64,000 nucleotides of DNA, from the NCBI GenBank assembly GCA_963930185.1, contig CAWVLT010000044.1:1-64000 (forward strand), given 5' to 3'. The DNA comes from JAGZEG01 sp963930185. GTDB lineage: Bacteria; Actinomycetota; Coriobacteriia; Coriobacteriales; UMGS124. Each line of letters opens with the position of its first letter. Position 1 is the first letter of the stretch. This document shows, piece by piece, positions 8,557 through 17,404 of the stretch. The notes under the pieces were generated by a model. That model was not told where the DNA came from, did not search any database, and saw nothing but the letters and a program-made list of their open reading frames with translations. The position numbers were made by a program, and so were the translations under genes.

Positions 8557-9162
8557 ATGGAGGTCACAGCTCGCAACGTCTGGTCAAGGGAGAAGAGATT
8601 CTATGTCCCTGACGATCACGATAAGAGACTTGCCGAGTTGATTCATCTTTCCAAAACCGGAGTGAAAACGTATGTGGACTCGCTGGTGCATGCTATGTGC
8701 GCTGCCATCGCCGGTGATGCGAAGGCTGGCACCGTTTGGCCGGAAGAGGGAGAGGTGTTGAGCGATCCGAGGGCGCAAACGGGCGCGTGGATCGTCGGTG
8801 GCGCGCACGACGGTGTTGCTCTTGGTATCAACGATTCTGGTGATGAGGCGGATATTCGGGCGGCTGCAGAAATCTTGCGTGAGTGTATCGCTGAGCTTCG
8901 GGCAACGAGCGAAGACCCTGTTTGCATTGGGTTCGTGCGTGATGATGCAAACGGTATATGCTACTTCGATGTCGCAAACGTCTTTTTTGAACGCGGTGAG
9001 GCCATGGCGTTGGGACGGGCGAGGAGTGAGCTCGTGATTTACGACTTGGTTGACAATTGCGAGCTGCCAGTGACGGTGCCCTTGCCAGGGGCAAAGAAGA
9101 ACCCTTTTGCCGGACCTGAGTATGATCACTATATGAGGGTCAGACACAATCTTGTTGAGTAG
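8557..9162 (+). CDS. hypothetical protein
   Basis: About 201 residues from the ATG at 8557, chosen for the GGGGG stretch upstream; the frame is open back to 8398. Soluble, mixed alpha/beta, no motif, signal or membrane segment that I can name. The composition of the surrounding DNA is less GC-rich than the housekeeping genes, hinting at accessory origin. It converges on the vWA gene. Confidence 0.5.
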   Translation: MEVTARNVWSREKRFYVPDDHDKRLAELIHLSKTGVKTYVDSLVHAMCAAIAGDAKAGTVWPEEGEVLSDPRAQTGAWIVGGAHDGVALGINDSGDEADIRAAAEILRECIAELRATSEDPVCIGFVRDDANGICYFDVANVFFERGEAMALGRARSELVIYDLVDNCELPVTVPLPGAKKNPFAGPEYDHYMRVRHNLVE

Positions 9163-9241
9163 ACGACATTTCGTGCGCCATATATCGTCGGTCTGACTAT
9201 GCGTGTAGGCCGCGCGGCGGCTGTTCGGAATCGTGCTTGAG

Positions 9242-9335
9242 ATCGATACTGACTTGGGGTTGGTATCGATTACGCGTTGCAAGTGCGAGGGGCGCGGCCA
9301 CTTCGTTTTACGAAGCCGGCGGCCGCATCCCCTCG
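9242..9335. terminator. two hairpins between convergent genes
   Basis: ATCGATAC (9242-9249) pairs with GTATCGAT (9263-9270). A second, CTTCGT-TTT-ACGAAG (9301-9315), is nested between GCGGCC (9294-9299) and GGCCGC (9321-9326). Placed between the ends of the convergent genes at 9162 and 9348, these probably terminate transcription from both sides. Confidence 0.55.
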
Positions 9336-9347
9336 ACTTGACATCGG

Positions 9348-10025
9348 TTAGCGCTTACCGCGTGTCTTCATGTCCTGCTCGATATCACTCTTCCAGCCCG
9401 GCGCTACCGGGGCGCCCAGTCGTATGTTGCTGACGGCACATGCCGCTGCCTCGTACACCTTTGCCGTGCCTTGGGCGTCGGCCAGGTAGTCGACGGCATG
9501 TTCCCGGGCGATTCCGAGCCTCCCGGCTTCGCCGATTGCGTCTATGTTCGCGCCGATGAACAGGAACTCCCAGCCCATCTCCTGATGCCGCTCTATCATG
9601 TGCCGCACCTTCCTGAGGCTGTAATTGCGACTGGCGTTCTCCATGCCGTCAGTCGTGATGACGAACAGCACGCTATCTGCCCTGTACTCGCGTGGAAGGA
9701 TGCCCTGCACCAGGTCTATGTGCTTGATGGCACCGCCGATGGCGTCAAGCAGCGCCGTGCATCCCGAGCAGCGATAATCCTTGCTGGTGAGGGCCGGCAC
9801 CTCACGGATATCGAGACGATCGTGAAGCACGTGCGACCTGTCCGAGAAGAGGACGGTCGAGACCGTCGCCTCACCTGGCTCGTCGAGGTTTTTGCGGATC
9901 ATTCCGTTGAAGCCGCCGATCGTGTCGCTCTCGAGTCCCGACATGGAGCCACTCGCGTCGAGGATGAACACGATCTCGGCCCTCGTCTCTTTGCTTGCTT
10001 CGATCCCACTAATCCGGTCTAGCAT
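9348..10025 (-). CDS. von Willebrand factor A-domain protein
   Basis: A 225-residue single-domain vWA protein, cytoplasmic (no signal peptide). The MIDAS metal site is complete: DASGS near residue 23, the Thr in SGCTALLDAIGG, and the Asp in TTDGMENAS. Such small vWA proteins (YegL/TerY-like) bind partner proteins through a divalent metal. A strong GAGGAGG site precedes the ATG at 10025. The next gene upstream on the same strand encodes a macro-domain protein, 159 bases away, suggesting a functional pair linked to stress or ADP-ribose signalling; that link is inference. Confidence 0.85.
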   Translation of the reverse strand: MLDRISGIEASKETRAEIVFILDASGSMSGLESDTIGGFNGMIRKNLDEPGEATVSTVLFSDRSHVLHDRLDIREVPALTSKDYRCSGCTALLDAIGGAIKHIDLVQGILPREYRADSVLFVITTDGMENASRNYSLRKVRHMIERHQEMGWEFLFIGANIDAIGEAGRLGIAREHAVDYLADAQGTAKVYEAAACAVSNIRLGAPVAPGWKSDIEQDMKTRGKR

Positions 10026-10184
10026 GGCTTCCTCCTCTGTGTGGTGGGCTTGGGATTCTCGCTTATCCCTGTTGTCATCACACAGCTTATCGAGAGGGGG
10101 GAGCCGACAGGTAAACTGCCGGGTTACATTTGCGCTCCGGATTGCCTTCGTCGCATTCGTGCTGGTACTTACGATGCAGCGAGA

Positions 10185-11372
10185 CTAGGAGACCGACCCC
10201 AGCAGGGGTTGGTCATAGGAGAAGAGGGACTCGTTGATCAGGTAGATATCGTAGATCCGCCTCTGGATGAAGAAGGTGACGATGACGTCGAACACGCTGC
10301 TGCGCGACAGGGTGAGGCCAGCGCTGGCGAGCAGGTCCTGCGTCTGCGGAAGGTCGAGCTCGAGTGCCACCGCCAGTGCGACCGCCGTCGGCTTCGTGGG
10401 ACGGTAGTCGGGGTGGGAGCGGATCTTGGCGAAGAGCTGCCGGCTGATGTTCGCACGTTTGTACACCTGCGCGTCGGTGAGGCCGCGCGCGTCTATGAGG
10501 CCGAGGAGCTTGGATGCGAAGGGGGCGTCCATGGAGCTGAGCTGACGAATCAGCTCGGGGGTGATGCTCGGGTCGTCAGGGTGGGTTTTCGCCTGTGCCT
10601 TGCTGTCCCGGTGCGGCTTTTGCAAGGGCGCCCGCCGGGGTGCGACCGGCACCTCGATGTGACTCGCGGTGTATCTCGATGCGTCATCGCCCTTGGCGAG
10701 AACGTCGGGATATGGCGCTTCGGGTGACGTGGGGAAAGCGGGAGCTCGCAGATCGCACGTGAGGTCGATTTCCTCGAGTTCCAAGTCACCCAGCTGGGTC
10801 TGCACTTGGTTGCTGCCGGTCAGATAAAAGCTGTCATGCGGGATGCCGATCTGTGAGACGATGGCATCGAGCTCGGGGAAGAGGCGCTCTGCCTGCTGGA
10901 AGATGCTGCGGTCGAGGACGACGAGCCTCACGTCGACGTCATCATGGTCGTCGAGAAAGGCGGCGACCTCGCCATGCACGATGGCAAGCGCCTGGTCGAT
11001 CGGGTATCCGTAGATACCGGCGGATATCAAGGGGAACGCGACCGAACGGGCCCTCAGGCGCGCGACCTCGGCGAACACGGATCGGTAGCAGCTTCTGAGA
11101 AGTTCCTCCTCCCCGTGGTTGCCACCCTGCCACACCGGCCCCACGGCATGGACGACCCATGTGCATGGCAGCTCGAATCCCGGCGTGGTGACGGCGCTGC
11201 CAACGGGGCACCCGCCGATCTCGTCGCAGGCCTGTTGCATGGCGGCATGCCCCGCACCCGCAAAGATCGCCCCGCACACGCCGCTGCCTGCCTGCAGCCA
11301 ATGGTTGGCGGCGTTGACGAGGACGTCGGCCCGCACGCGTGCGATGTCATTTTGCACAATGGTGAATGGCAT
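10185..11372 (-). CDS. macro-domain (ADP-ribose-binding) protein with C-terminal helical/HTH domain
   Basis: About 395 residues from the ATG at 11372. Residues 1-175 form a macro domain: DVLVNAANHWLQAGSGVCGAI with the phosphate-binding loop, VVHAVGPVW, and FPLISAGIYGYP. These domains bind or remove ADP-ribose. After a Pro-rich linker, residues 290-395 form a helical domain with an HTH-like segment (GLTDAQVYKRANISRQLFAKIR) seen in several Firmicutes/Actinobacteria macro and kinase proteins. Start set at MPFTIVQND because the homologous fold begins there; the frame is open to 11447. Pairs with the downstream vWA gene. Confidence 0.85.
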   Translation of the reverse strand: MPFTIVQNDIARVRADVLVNAANHWLQAGSGVCGAIFAGAGHAAMQQACDEIGGCPVGSAVTTPGFELPCTWVVHAVGPVWQGGNHGEEELLRSCYRSVFAEVARLRARSVAFPLISAGIYGYPIDQALAIVHGEVAAFLDDHDDVDVRLVVLDRSIFQQAERLFPELDAIVSQIGIPHDSFYLTGSNQVQTQLGDLELEEIDLTCDLRAPAFPTSPEAPYPDVLAKGDDASRYTASHIEVPVAPRRAPLQKPHRDSKAQAKTHPDDPSITPELIRQLSSMDAPFASKLLGLIDARGLTDAQVYKRANISRQLFAKIRSHPDYRPTKPTAVALAVALELDLPQTQDLLASAGLTLSRSSVFDVIVTFFIQRRIYDIYLINESLFSYDQPLLGSVS

Positions 11373-11539
11373 GGCGATTCTTTCTCGAGGAAGGATCGTT
11401 CTTGGGCTGCAGCAGCGGGCAGGATGCGTCTGCGCGTGAAGCCACATCGCTGCATCCGCTTGTGACGTAGCTTAGCACGCGGCCGACCGTATGGTCGATG
11501 CGCTTACGGACGGCCGTGCCTGCCGCCTGAGAAAACGTG

Positions 11540-11548
11540 TGATATAAT
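11540..11548 (+). promoter_or_regulatory. extended -10 promoter for small membrane protein
   Basis: TGATATAAT: a perfect TATAAT preceded by the TGn extension, 24 bases upstream of the ATG at 11573. No good -35 hexamer is visible, as is common with extended -10 promoters. Confidence 0.55.
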
Positions 11549-11572
11549 AATAATTAACAAAGGAGGGATCTC

Positions 11573-11761
11573 ATGAAAGAGAACATCCTTACTTTAGTAT
11601 TTATAATAATATATTTTCTTATCCTCTGCTTTGTTATTGACTTGATTTTCAGGAACACCTTGAGCATATACAGCGACCTTTTGGCAATAGCCTGTTGGGT
11701 GATTGCATTAATCACCAGCGTTGCGCTAGCTGAGTATACGGTAAAGAGATTAGGGCGCTAA
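11573..11761 (+). CDS. small two-helix membrane protein
   Basis: 62 residues with two transmembrane segments (about 5-25 and 33-52: ILTLVFIIIYFLILCFVIDL and LLAIACWVIALITSVAL). A strong AAAGGAGGG site precedes the ATG. The gene and its promoter are strikingly AT-rich against GC-rich neighbours, with A/T third positions, which suggests recent horizontal arrival. No family recognised; two-helix proteins of this size include immunity proteins and accessory subunits. Confidence 0.65.
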   Translation: MKENILTLVFIIIYFLILCFVIDLIFRNTLSIYSDLLAIACWVIALITSVALAEYTVKRLGR

Positions 11762-11805
11762 TTTGACTAGGGCTGTGTGATGCGAAGGTCCTCCGTCTCA
11801 TCCGT

Positions 11806-13447
11806 CTATCCCACCTGCTCGAAAGAAGTCGGCACGCCTGCACCGAGCAAATCGATGCTGCCATATATCTCGTAGATCATCGTGTCAATGACGGCCTGGG
11901 GGTCCACTCCCTCAAAAGTCACGCGGACGTACTGCCACTGTCCTTCGGCGACAGGGACGTAGGAGTACCCAAACAGCGTGTTGGAGCGCATGTAGATGCT
12001 TACGTCCATATGCCCGGCGGAATTGCTCAGGCGCCAGCCGGTTATGTACGTGCCTTGCGCGAGCTCGGCTATCGAGCGCGTGTCGGTCTCCAGGTCTCCG
12101 GTTTCCTCGTGGGCCCCAGCCGCGGCGATCGAGATCTCGATCTCCCACTCACGGGTTCCATCGCTATAGCGTGCGGCCGTTGAGCCTCCATTGGTGGAAA
12201 TGAGGGGACCTGTCGGACTGAAGGTGTCGGGCAGGTGAACGGTTACCTGGTCAAATGACAGGTCCATGGGGGCAAGCAGGGTCTCGGGCGTCTTGCCATC
12301 GGCGTAGCAGAGGCCCTCTATCAGCATGGAATAGCGGGAGTACACGACATCTGAGGTCTCGACCACATAGGGGGAGGTCATGACGAACCTGAGCATGACG
12401 TCACCCGCGGGAACCTCGAGCTGATATATGGTCATGTTCGGCCCGGTGAGAGAAGATGTGCACATCCTCACGTTATTGAGGTTCGAGAACACCCGGCTGC
12501 TTGTCGTCGTGGTTCCTTCCACGACCAGCCCTCTTGCGATCAGATCCGCCTCGAGCGCCTGCAGGTCAAGCAGGGAGCGCGCCTCGAGGTCCTCATCACT
12601 CATCCCAAAGGCGTCGGCCTGCTGGGCGCCTACGGCGTACAGGGTGCTCTGACCGTCGTCGAGCCACCAGGTGAGAGAGCCGTCGTCTGCCTGCGAGGCA
12701 GAGGTGTCGTACGGAAGGTCAAACACGATGTCTCCGATTCCATACGAGCCGTCAGCTCCAACCACCCAGGTCAGGGAATCGGGCTGATCCGTGACGCGCA
12801 GGGTGGAGAGTGCGGCCTGCGTCATGTCGAAGACGTCGTTGCTCGAGGAGTCAAGTCCGCTCATGGTCACGATGGAGTAGTCGTAGTCGCCCGGGCCTGT
12901 CGGCACGAGGGCCACGACCACCAGCTGGCCGAGGCCTTCCATCTGATCGTTTTGGAAATTAGAAGGCGTTGAAGGGGTCGCCCGAGGCTGGCGTGATTCT
13001 GGTCGCATACAAATAATGCGCGTCGATGTCGCGGATGGGGTCGTTGTTGGTCAGATCGAGCACGATTTGGTCAGACGTGCTGATCTCCTGGGCATCTATG
13101 TCGTTGGCCATGCCTTTGGTGACTCCCTCGAGTCCGTATGGCTCAACGGTGATCGTGTAGATGTCACCCTCGTCGGTCAGAAGGACGAACTGGTCCTGGG
13201 ACACGAAGTTCGAACGGGAGATGGAGGAGTGCACCGGGAACTCCATGGTGATGACGCCGCTGGCAATGGTGCTGGTATTGTCGGTCTGATTCGTTTGGGG
13301 TTGGCCTGCCGGCTGCTGGGTGGTCGCTTCGTCTGCGTATGCGTGCCGTGAGACTCCGGAGCACAATGTACCCACGAGAAGAAGCAGAGCTACGCCGAGG
13401 AGAACCTTGCCGAGGACATGGTTTGCAACGCGGACGTGTTCTCTCAT
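11806..13447 (-). pseudogene. secreted repeat-domain protein, frameshifted
   Basis: Reads as one gene in two frames. From the ATG at 13447 a signal peptide (VLGKVLLGVALLLLVGTLCS, cleavage near AYADE) is followed by a mature N-terminal domain that stops at 12959 (DPFNAF-stop). The other frame takes up within 50 bases (...NFQNDQMEGLGQLVVVALVPTG) and runs to 11806 with further copies of the same beta-rich domain (FDLPYDTS..., VHLPDTFSP...). Removing one base near 12961-12964 would join them. The domain layout parallels the intact secreted protein at 52886-53953. Either a true mutation or a sequencing error. Confidence 0.7.
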
Positions 13448-13561
13448 GGAGAGCCTCTTTCTTTCTTGGGTGGGCATGACGCAAGATAGCCCTGCTAATG
13501 GGTGTATCGTAACGCAAAGGACGTATGTGTAAAACCTGTTGTTAAGAAGGAGTTGGGTGAG

Positions 13562-14143
13562 ATGAGTGACGCGAGCACGAGAGACGAGAAGGAAGCCTGC
13601 CTAGTGGCCGGTATGGAGGAAAGAGGAGCGTTTCCCATGCGTCGCGCTCGTCAACGGCTCATGGAGGATCAGGCTCGCCATCTGCTCGCCGAGCATAAGG
13701 CCACCAACGGGGTGCTTGCGCTCTGCGACGGAGATGCGCCCTACCAGGTGCCGCTGAGCTACGTGTACGAGGGACCGAGCGAGGCCTATCCCCAGGGTGC
13801 CGTCTACTTTCACTGCGCGCTCAAGGGCCGCAAGCTCGATATCGCCGCGGCCAACCCGCGGGCGAGCTTCTGCGTGGTCACGAGCGATGACGTCGTTCCC
13901 GATGAGTTCACCACATACTACAGAGACGTCATCGCCTACGGCAGACTCGAGATAGTGGAAGATGAGAACGAGCGCTTACACGCGCTGATGGCGCTTGGGC
14001 TGGCGTATGCGGATGGCATGCCGAACAAGGAAGAGCTGACTAAGCGTGAGATTGAGAAGCTTGGCAGCGCCGCGCATGTACTTGCCCTGCGCATCGAAGA
14101 ACTTCACGGCAAGCAGGCCCGCGAGCTCATTGGCCGGGCGTGA
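13562..14143 (+). CDS. NimA-like pyridoxamine 5'-phosphate oxidase family flavin protein
   Basis: About 193 residues; ATG at 13562 follows AAGGAG. It contains the FMN-binding split-barrel pattern: GVLALCDGDAPYQVPLSYVY, YFHCALKGRKLDIAAANPRASFCVV, and the later strand VIAYGRLEIVED. This family includes nitroimidazole-resistance proteins and other FMN or cofactor-F420-type reductases; the substrate cannot be read from sequence. It is divergent from the frameshifted secreted-protein gene and overlaps the end of the next, convergent gene by 17 bases. Confidence 0.85.
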   Translation: MSDASTRDEKEACLVAGMEERGAFPMRRARQRLMEDQARHLLAEHKATNGVLALCDGDAPYQVPLSYVYEGPSEAYPQGAVYFHCALKGRKLDIAAANPRASFCVVTSDDVVPDEFTTYYRDVIAYGRLEIVEDENERLHALMALGLAYADGMPNKEELTKREIEKLGSAAHVLALRIEELHGKQARELIGRA

Positions 14144-14459
14144 CGCTGCTTCTGGGGCTGCGCGTGGCTCTACGTGCAGCCCCGGTGAGTTCCAGAAGGC
14201 CTCTGTGCACGAAGTCAGCCTTTTTCTGGAGTTCACCAAGTCCGTCACGACAGCCCTCGGCCATCCTCGAGACACCAGCGCACGTCTCGTTCGCCGGCGT
14301 CATGCCCGTGCCGGAAAAAGCGCACATGAGGTCGCTGATGACGGCGAGCTGCGAGTCGACCTCGCCTCCCCTCGATAGCTCGTCAGACACGTCGAACACG
14401 GCTGCCCTGAGCTTCTCGAGGTCCTTGGTGTCGACGAGGACGAATTCACGATAGTCCAT
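14127..14459 (-). CDS. hypothetical helical protein
   Basis: About 110 residues from the ATG at 14459, which has a GGGAGG site upstream. Mostly helical (DLEKLRAAVFDVSDELSRGGEVDSQLAVISDLM; VSRMAEGCRDGLGELQKKADFVHRGLLEL) with a basic tail. It overlaps the 3' end of the NimA-like gene on the other strand. No family recognised. Confidence 0.5.
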   Translation of the reverse strand: MDYREFVLVDTKDLEKLRAAVFDVSDELSRGGEVDSQLAVISDLMCAFSGTGMTPANETCAGVSRMAEGCRDGLGELQKKADFVHRGLLELTGAARRATRSPRSSVTPGQ

Positions 14460-14718
14460 GGTGGCCTCCCGATGAATCACGTACATATGTTCGATAGAAG
14501 TATACCACCAAACTGCTTAGGAGTCATCCTATAACAGGATACGAAATGGGATGCGTTTTTTGGTGGCGACCGGCAGCGTGATGTATGCTGTGTGCGATGC
14601 TTAACGGCGAAGTGGGCATGCGCCGAAGCGGGTATGCGCGCCGGCGCTGCAGGTACGGAATCTATCGCACGTGCGGAACACGTCCAACGGCACGCTCGGG
14701 CGGCGGGGGAGGAATACG

Positions 14719-15225
14719 ATGGCAAGCGCAGGTACGCACGCCATGCAGATTGAGGTTCGCACGGACCGCAAGGACGATGCCTTTGAGGTGCGTCGACGCG
14801 TGTTCATGGACGAGCAGGGCTACACCGACGAGTTTGACTCGACCGACGACACCTGCGTGCACATAACGCTCTACGTAAACGGTGATCTTGCTGGTTGCGC
14901 GCGCGTGTTTGCGGCATGCCATGACGATGCCGTGGGTGGATCGGATGGCTCCTGCGCAGGCGTGGGCGAGACTGGGTCTGGGGACACCGACACGTGGCTT
15001 GTCGGCCGCGTCGCCGTGCTTCCGCAGCTCCGCGGACTCGGGCTTGGTGCGCGCATCATGCAGGCGGCCGAGCGGGAGGCCCGCGTGCGTGGAGCCCTGC
15101 GCCTGCGCCTGCACTCACAGGAGCACGCCGCTGGATTCTACGAGTGCTGCGGTTATGTGCGCACCTCGGAGGTCGACTACGAGGACGAGGGCCAGCCGCA
15201 CTTATGGATGGAGAAGAAGCTGTGA
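14719..15225 (+). CDS. GNAT family N-acetyltransferase
   Basis: 168 residues; ATG at 14719 after GGGGGAGG. Motif A of the GNAT fold is clear (VGRVAVLPQLRGLGLGARIM, with the pyrophosphate loop QLRGLGLG), followed by the usual helix and AAGFYECCGYVRTS near the C-terminus. It would transfer acetyl from acetyl-CoA to an amine; the acceptor is unknown. An acidic Gly/Ser insertion (about residues 77-97, GGSDGSCAGVGETGSGD) is longer than usual for ElaA-like GNATs. Confidence 0.85.
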   Translation: MASAGTHAMQIEVRTDRKDDAFEVRRRVFMDEQGYTDEFDSTDDTCVHITLYVNGDLAGCARVFAACHDDAVGGSDGSCAGVGETGSGDTDTWLVGRVAVLPQLRGLGLGARIMQAAEREARVRGALRLRLHSQEHAAGFYECCGYVRTSEVDYEDEGQPHLWMEKKL

Positions 15226-15276
15226 GCACCTTGGGGGAGCCCTACCATTCGCGAGGCGTCCTAAGGCGTTGTTGGG

Positions 15277-16524
15277 TTACTGGCTTCTGATCCCAAGCTC
15301 CTTCTCTGCCTGCGCGGTGAGGGCAAACCTGAGCGGCCTGTGCGTTACCGCCTCAACAAGCTCCGCGGTCTCGAGCCGCTTCAAATACTTGCGCGTCATC
15401 TGGGTCCCGAGCCCAAGGTAATGTGCGATCTGGGCGAGCGGCACGTCGGCAAACGTGCCGAAGAGGCGATACTGTGCCAGCTGGGACACGACCTGCAGCT
15501 CGTTTGCCTGCAAGCTGTGGTGCGCGCCGAACCCATCGAGGCGCGCGTCTACCATATCGAGCCGGGCGCGCTTGCTCTCGAGATCGGCAACGAGGCCCTC
15601 CTGCGCATCCCGCACATACCGAAGCATAGTGATGACAAACATCGTGAGCTCGCCGTGGTTCAGGGGCCGCTCGGCCTCATTGAACGCACGGTAGTATGGG
15701 CTGCGGTTCTCGGCTATGGCACGGGAGAGGGAGAGCGCCGTTATGGTGGAGAGAGCCCTGCTCAGATAGAGCGCGAGCAGATATCTGCCTGTCCTGCCGT
15801 TCCCGTCGTAGAACGGGTGCGTGTACTCAAACAGGTAGTGGGCGACGATGGAGCTATATACTTCGGGAATCTCCTTGGACTTGGCGATGTCGATCATCTT
15901 CTGGACAAAAGCGATAATCCTGCTCTCCGGCTCGAGGCCCGCGTGCAACACGCGCCCGCCGCTGCCGATGATCTCGACGCCTCCTTTTCTGAAGAGCTCA
16001 CCATCGGGCTCGTTGCCGCTTAGGTCCTCGCCCTGCATCACGCGATCGTAGATGCGCCTAACGTCAGAGGGTACCTTTGGGATGACATGATCCCTGTCAC
16101 TCAGCTCAAGGTAGAGCCGCGCCAGCTCTCTGAAGCGTTTGCGTTCGGGGGTGGTTGTCGACTGGTCTGGCGAGTCGGTACTTTCCAGCAGATCACTTAT
16201 TTGCCTGCGCGTGCTGTGGACTCCCTCAAGCTCGTTGGTGCATACGACTTCGTCAATGACAAGGCTGCGAACAAGGGCGCCTTGGGCGATGCGGGGAAGA
16301 CATGCCAAGCCTAATGACACGCGTCTCTCCAGCCGCAGTACTTCCTCGTTCAGGATGGAGAGATCCCTGGGGACGGCAAGGAAGAGTTCGCCGGCTTCGG
16401 TTGAGATACCGGTGCGAAACGTCGACTCCGCTTCGAGCCGGCGCCGGGCCATGGACTCGTTGGCGGAGAAACGTGCCGACGAGCTGTCGAGATGCAGAAG
16501 CTTTTCGAGGGACACGTATGACAT
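15277..16524 (-). CDS. Fic-domain protein (probable AMP transferase) with inhibitory motif and C-terminal winged helix
   Basis: 415 residues. The catalytic Fic motif HPFYDGNGRTGR starts at residue 236. An N-terminal inhibitory helix motif T-x3-E-G (TNELEG, residues 96-101) suggests a class II, autoinhibited Fic enzyme. The C-terminus resembles a winged helix (FADVPLAQIAHYLGLGTQMTRKYLKRLETAELVEAVTHRPLRFALT). Fic enzymes attach AMP or other nucleotides to protein hydroxyls and often regulate themselves. It is divergent from yqeY, with a long palindrome between them. Confidence 0.9.
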   Translation of the reverse strand: MSYVSLEKLLHLDSSSARFSANESMARRRLEAESTFRTGISTEAGELFLAVPRDLSILNEEVLRLERRVSLGLACLPRIAQGALVRSLVIDEVVCTNELEGVHSTRRQISDLLESTDSPDQSTTTPERKRFRELARLYLELSDRDHVIPKVPSDVRRIYDRVMQGEDLSGNEPDGELFRKGGVEIIGSGGRVLHAGLEPESRIIAFVQKMIDIAKSKEIPEVYSSIVAHYLFEYTHPFYDGNGRTGRYLLALYLSRALSTITALSLSRAIAENRSPYYRAFNEAERPLNHGELTMFVITMLRYVRDAQEGLVADLESKRARLDMVDARLDGFGAHHSLQANELQVVSQLAQYRLFGTFADVPLAQIAHYLGLGTQMTRKYLKRLETAELVEAVTHRPLRFALTAQAEKELGIRSQ

Positions 16525-16713
16525 GGCTTTGCCTGACCTCTTGTCTTCTGAGATTCATGAGCGTATATGGTCATCGAGAAGTATATGCGTTGGTGAGGTG
16601 CATTGGGTCTCTTATTTATATGATTAAGCAAATCGTATAAATAGTAAGGTCAATACAGACGTCAAGCGTATATGGATGCTGCCCACGGATGTCGCTTTTC
16701 CGACCTCCGAGCA

Positions 16714-16779
16714 AGAATCCTTGTTTTCAGTTATTTTGATCTCCCCGCGGGGCAAGAAATGACTGAAAACAAGGATTCT
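16714..16779. repeat. long intergenic inverted repeat 1
   Basis: Perfect 18-bp arms AGAATCCTTGTTTTCAGT (16714-16731) and ACTGAAAACAAGGATTCT (16762-16779), with further pairing inside (ATTT/AAAT and a CCCC-GC-GGGG core). It sits between divergent fic and yqeY, so a plain terminator role is unlikely. Candidates are a cruciform/regulatory site, an mRNA leader hairpin, or a small non-autonomous mobile hairpin. Confidence 0.85.
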
Positions 16780-16821
16780 GTGGTACATCCGGCTGTCGAG
16801 ACATCTGAGAAAGGAGCAGCC

Positions 16822-17265
16822 ATGACCAAGGACGAGGTTCTCGAGCTCATCAAGGATGCGATGCGCGCAAAGGACAAGGTGCGTCTGTCCATCCTGCGTC
16901 AGCTCAACGAGGAATTCAAGAAGATCGAGGTCGACCAGCGTCGCGACGTCACCGAAGCCGACGTCACCGCCTGCACAAAGAAACTCATCAAGGTGACCTC
17001 CGAGACGCTCGAGTTCTCGCGCAAGGCTGCGACCAACCAGGAGCGCACCGACAACCTGGCCCGCCAAGTCGAGATCCTCGAGGGCCTACTTCCCCACCAG
17101 GTCTGCGGCGAGGAGCTGGCCGCGCTCATGGACCAGGTGATCGCCGAGCTGGGCCTTGCGAGCAAGAAGGACATGGGCCGGCTCATGAAGGAGCTGGGCG
17201 AGCGCACGGGCGGCAACTTCGACAAGCCGTCCGCCGCCAAGCTCGCGGGAGAGAGACTTGCATAG
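16822..17265 (+). CDS. yqeY: GatB/YqeY domain protein
   Basis: 147 residues, ATG at 16822 after AAAGGAG. Whole-length match to the YqeY family: helical N-terminus (VLELIKDAMRAKDKVRLSILRQLNEEFKKIEVD), conserved RQVEILEGLLP, and C-terminal DMGRLMKELGERTGGNFDKPSAAKLAGERL, similar to the tail domain of GatB. YqeY is thought to act in tRNA-dependent amidation or tRNA binding, but its role is not settled. Confidence 0.9.
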   Translation: MTKDEVLELIKDAMRAKDKVRLSILRQLNEEFKKIEVDQRRDVTEADVTACTKKLIKVTSETLEFSRKAATNQERTDNLARQVEILEGLLPHQVCGEELAALMDQVIAELGLASKKDMGRLMKELGERTGGNFDKPSAAKLAGERLA

Positions 17266-17404
17266 AGCCCGGCGTCTCGGTACGCCCTGTCACCTGGCGC
17301 CGCTGCATAGACATTCAGCGAGGTGGCGCACGCAGGATGCCAACTGGGCACTGCGTGCGCTATGATGAGGGCCGTCTTGGTCTCAACGTCGAAACGGAAA
17401 GCCC

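Noticed and set aside
12959..12975. Programmed +1 frameshift in the secreted-protein gene
   Set aside because: TTC-TAA lacks the CTT-TGA-C type slip context and no stimulatory Shine-Dalgarno-like element was evident, so mutation or sequencing error is simpler.
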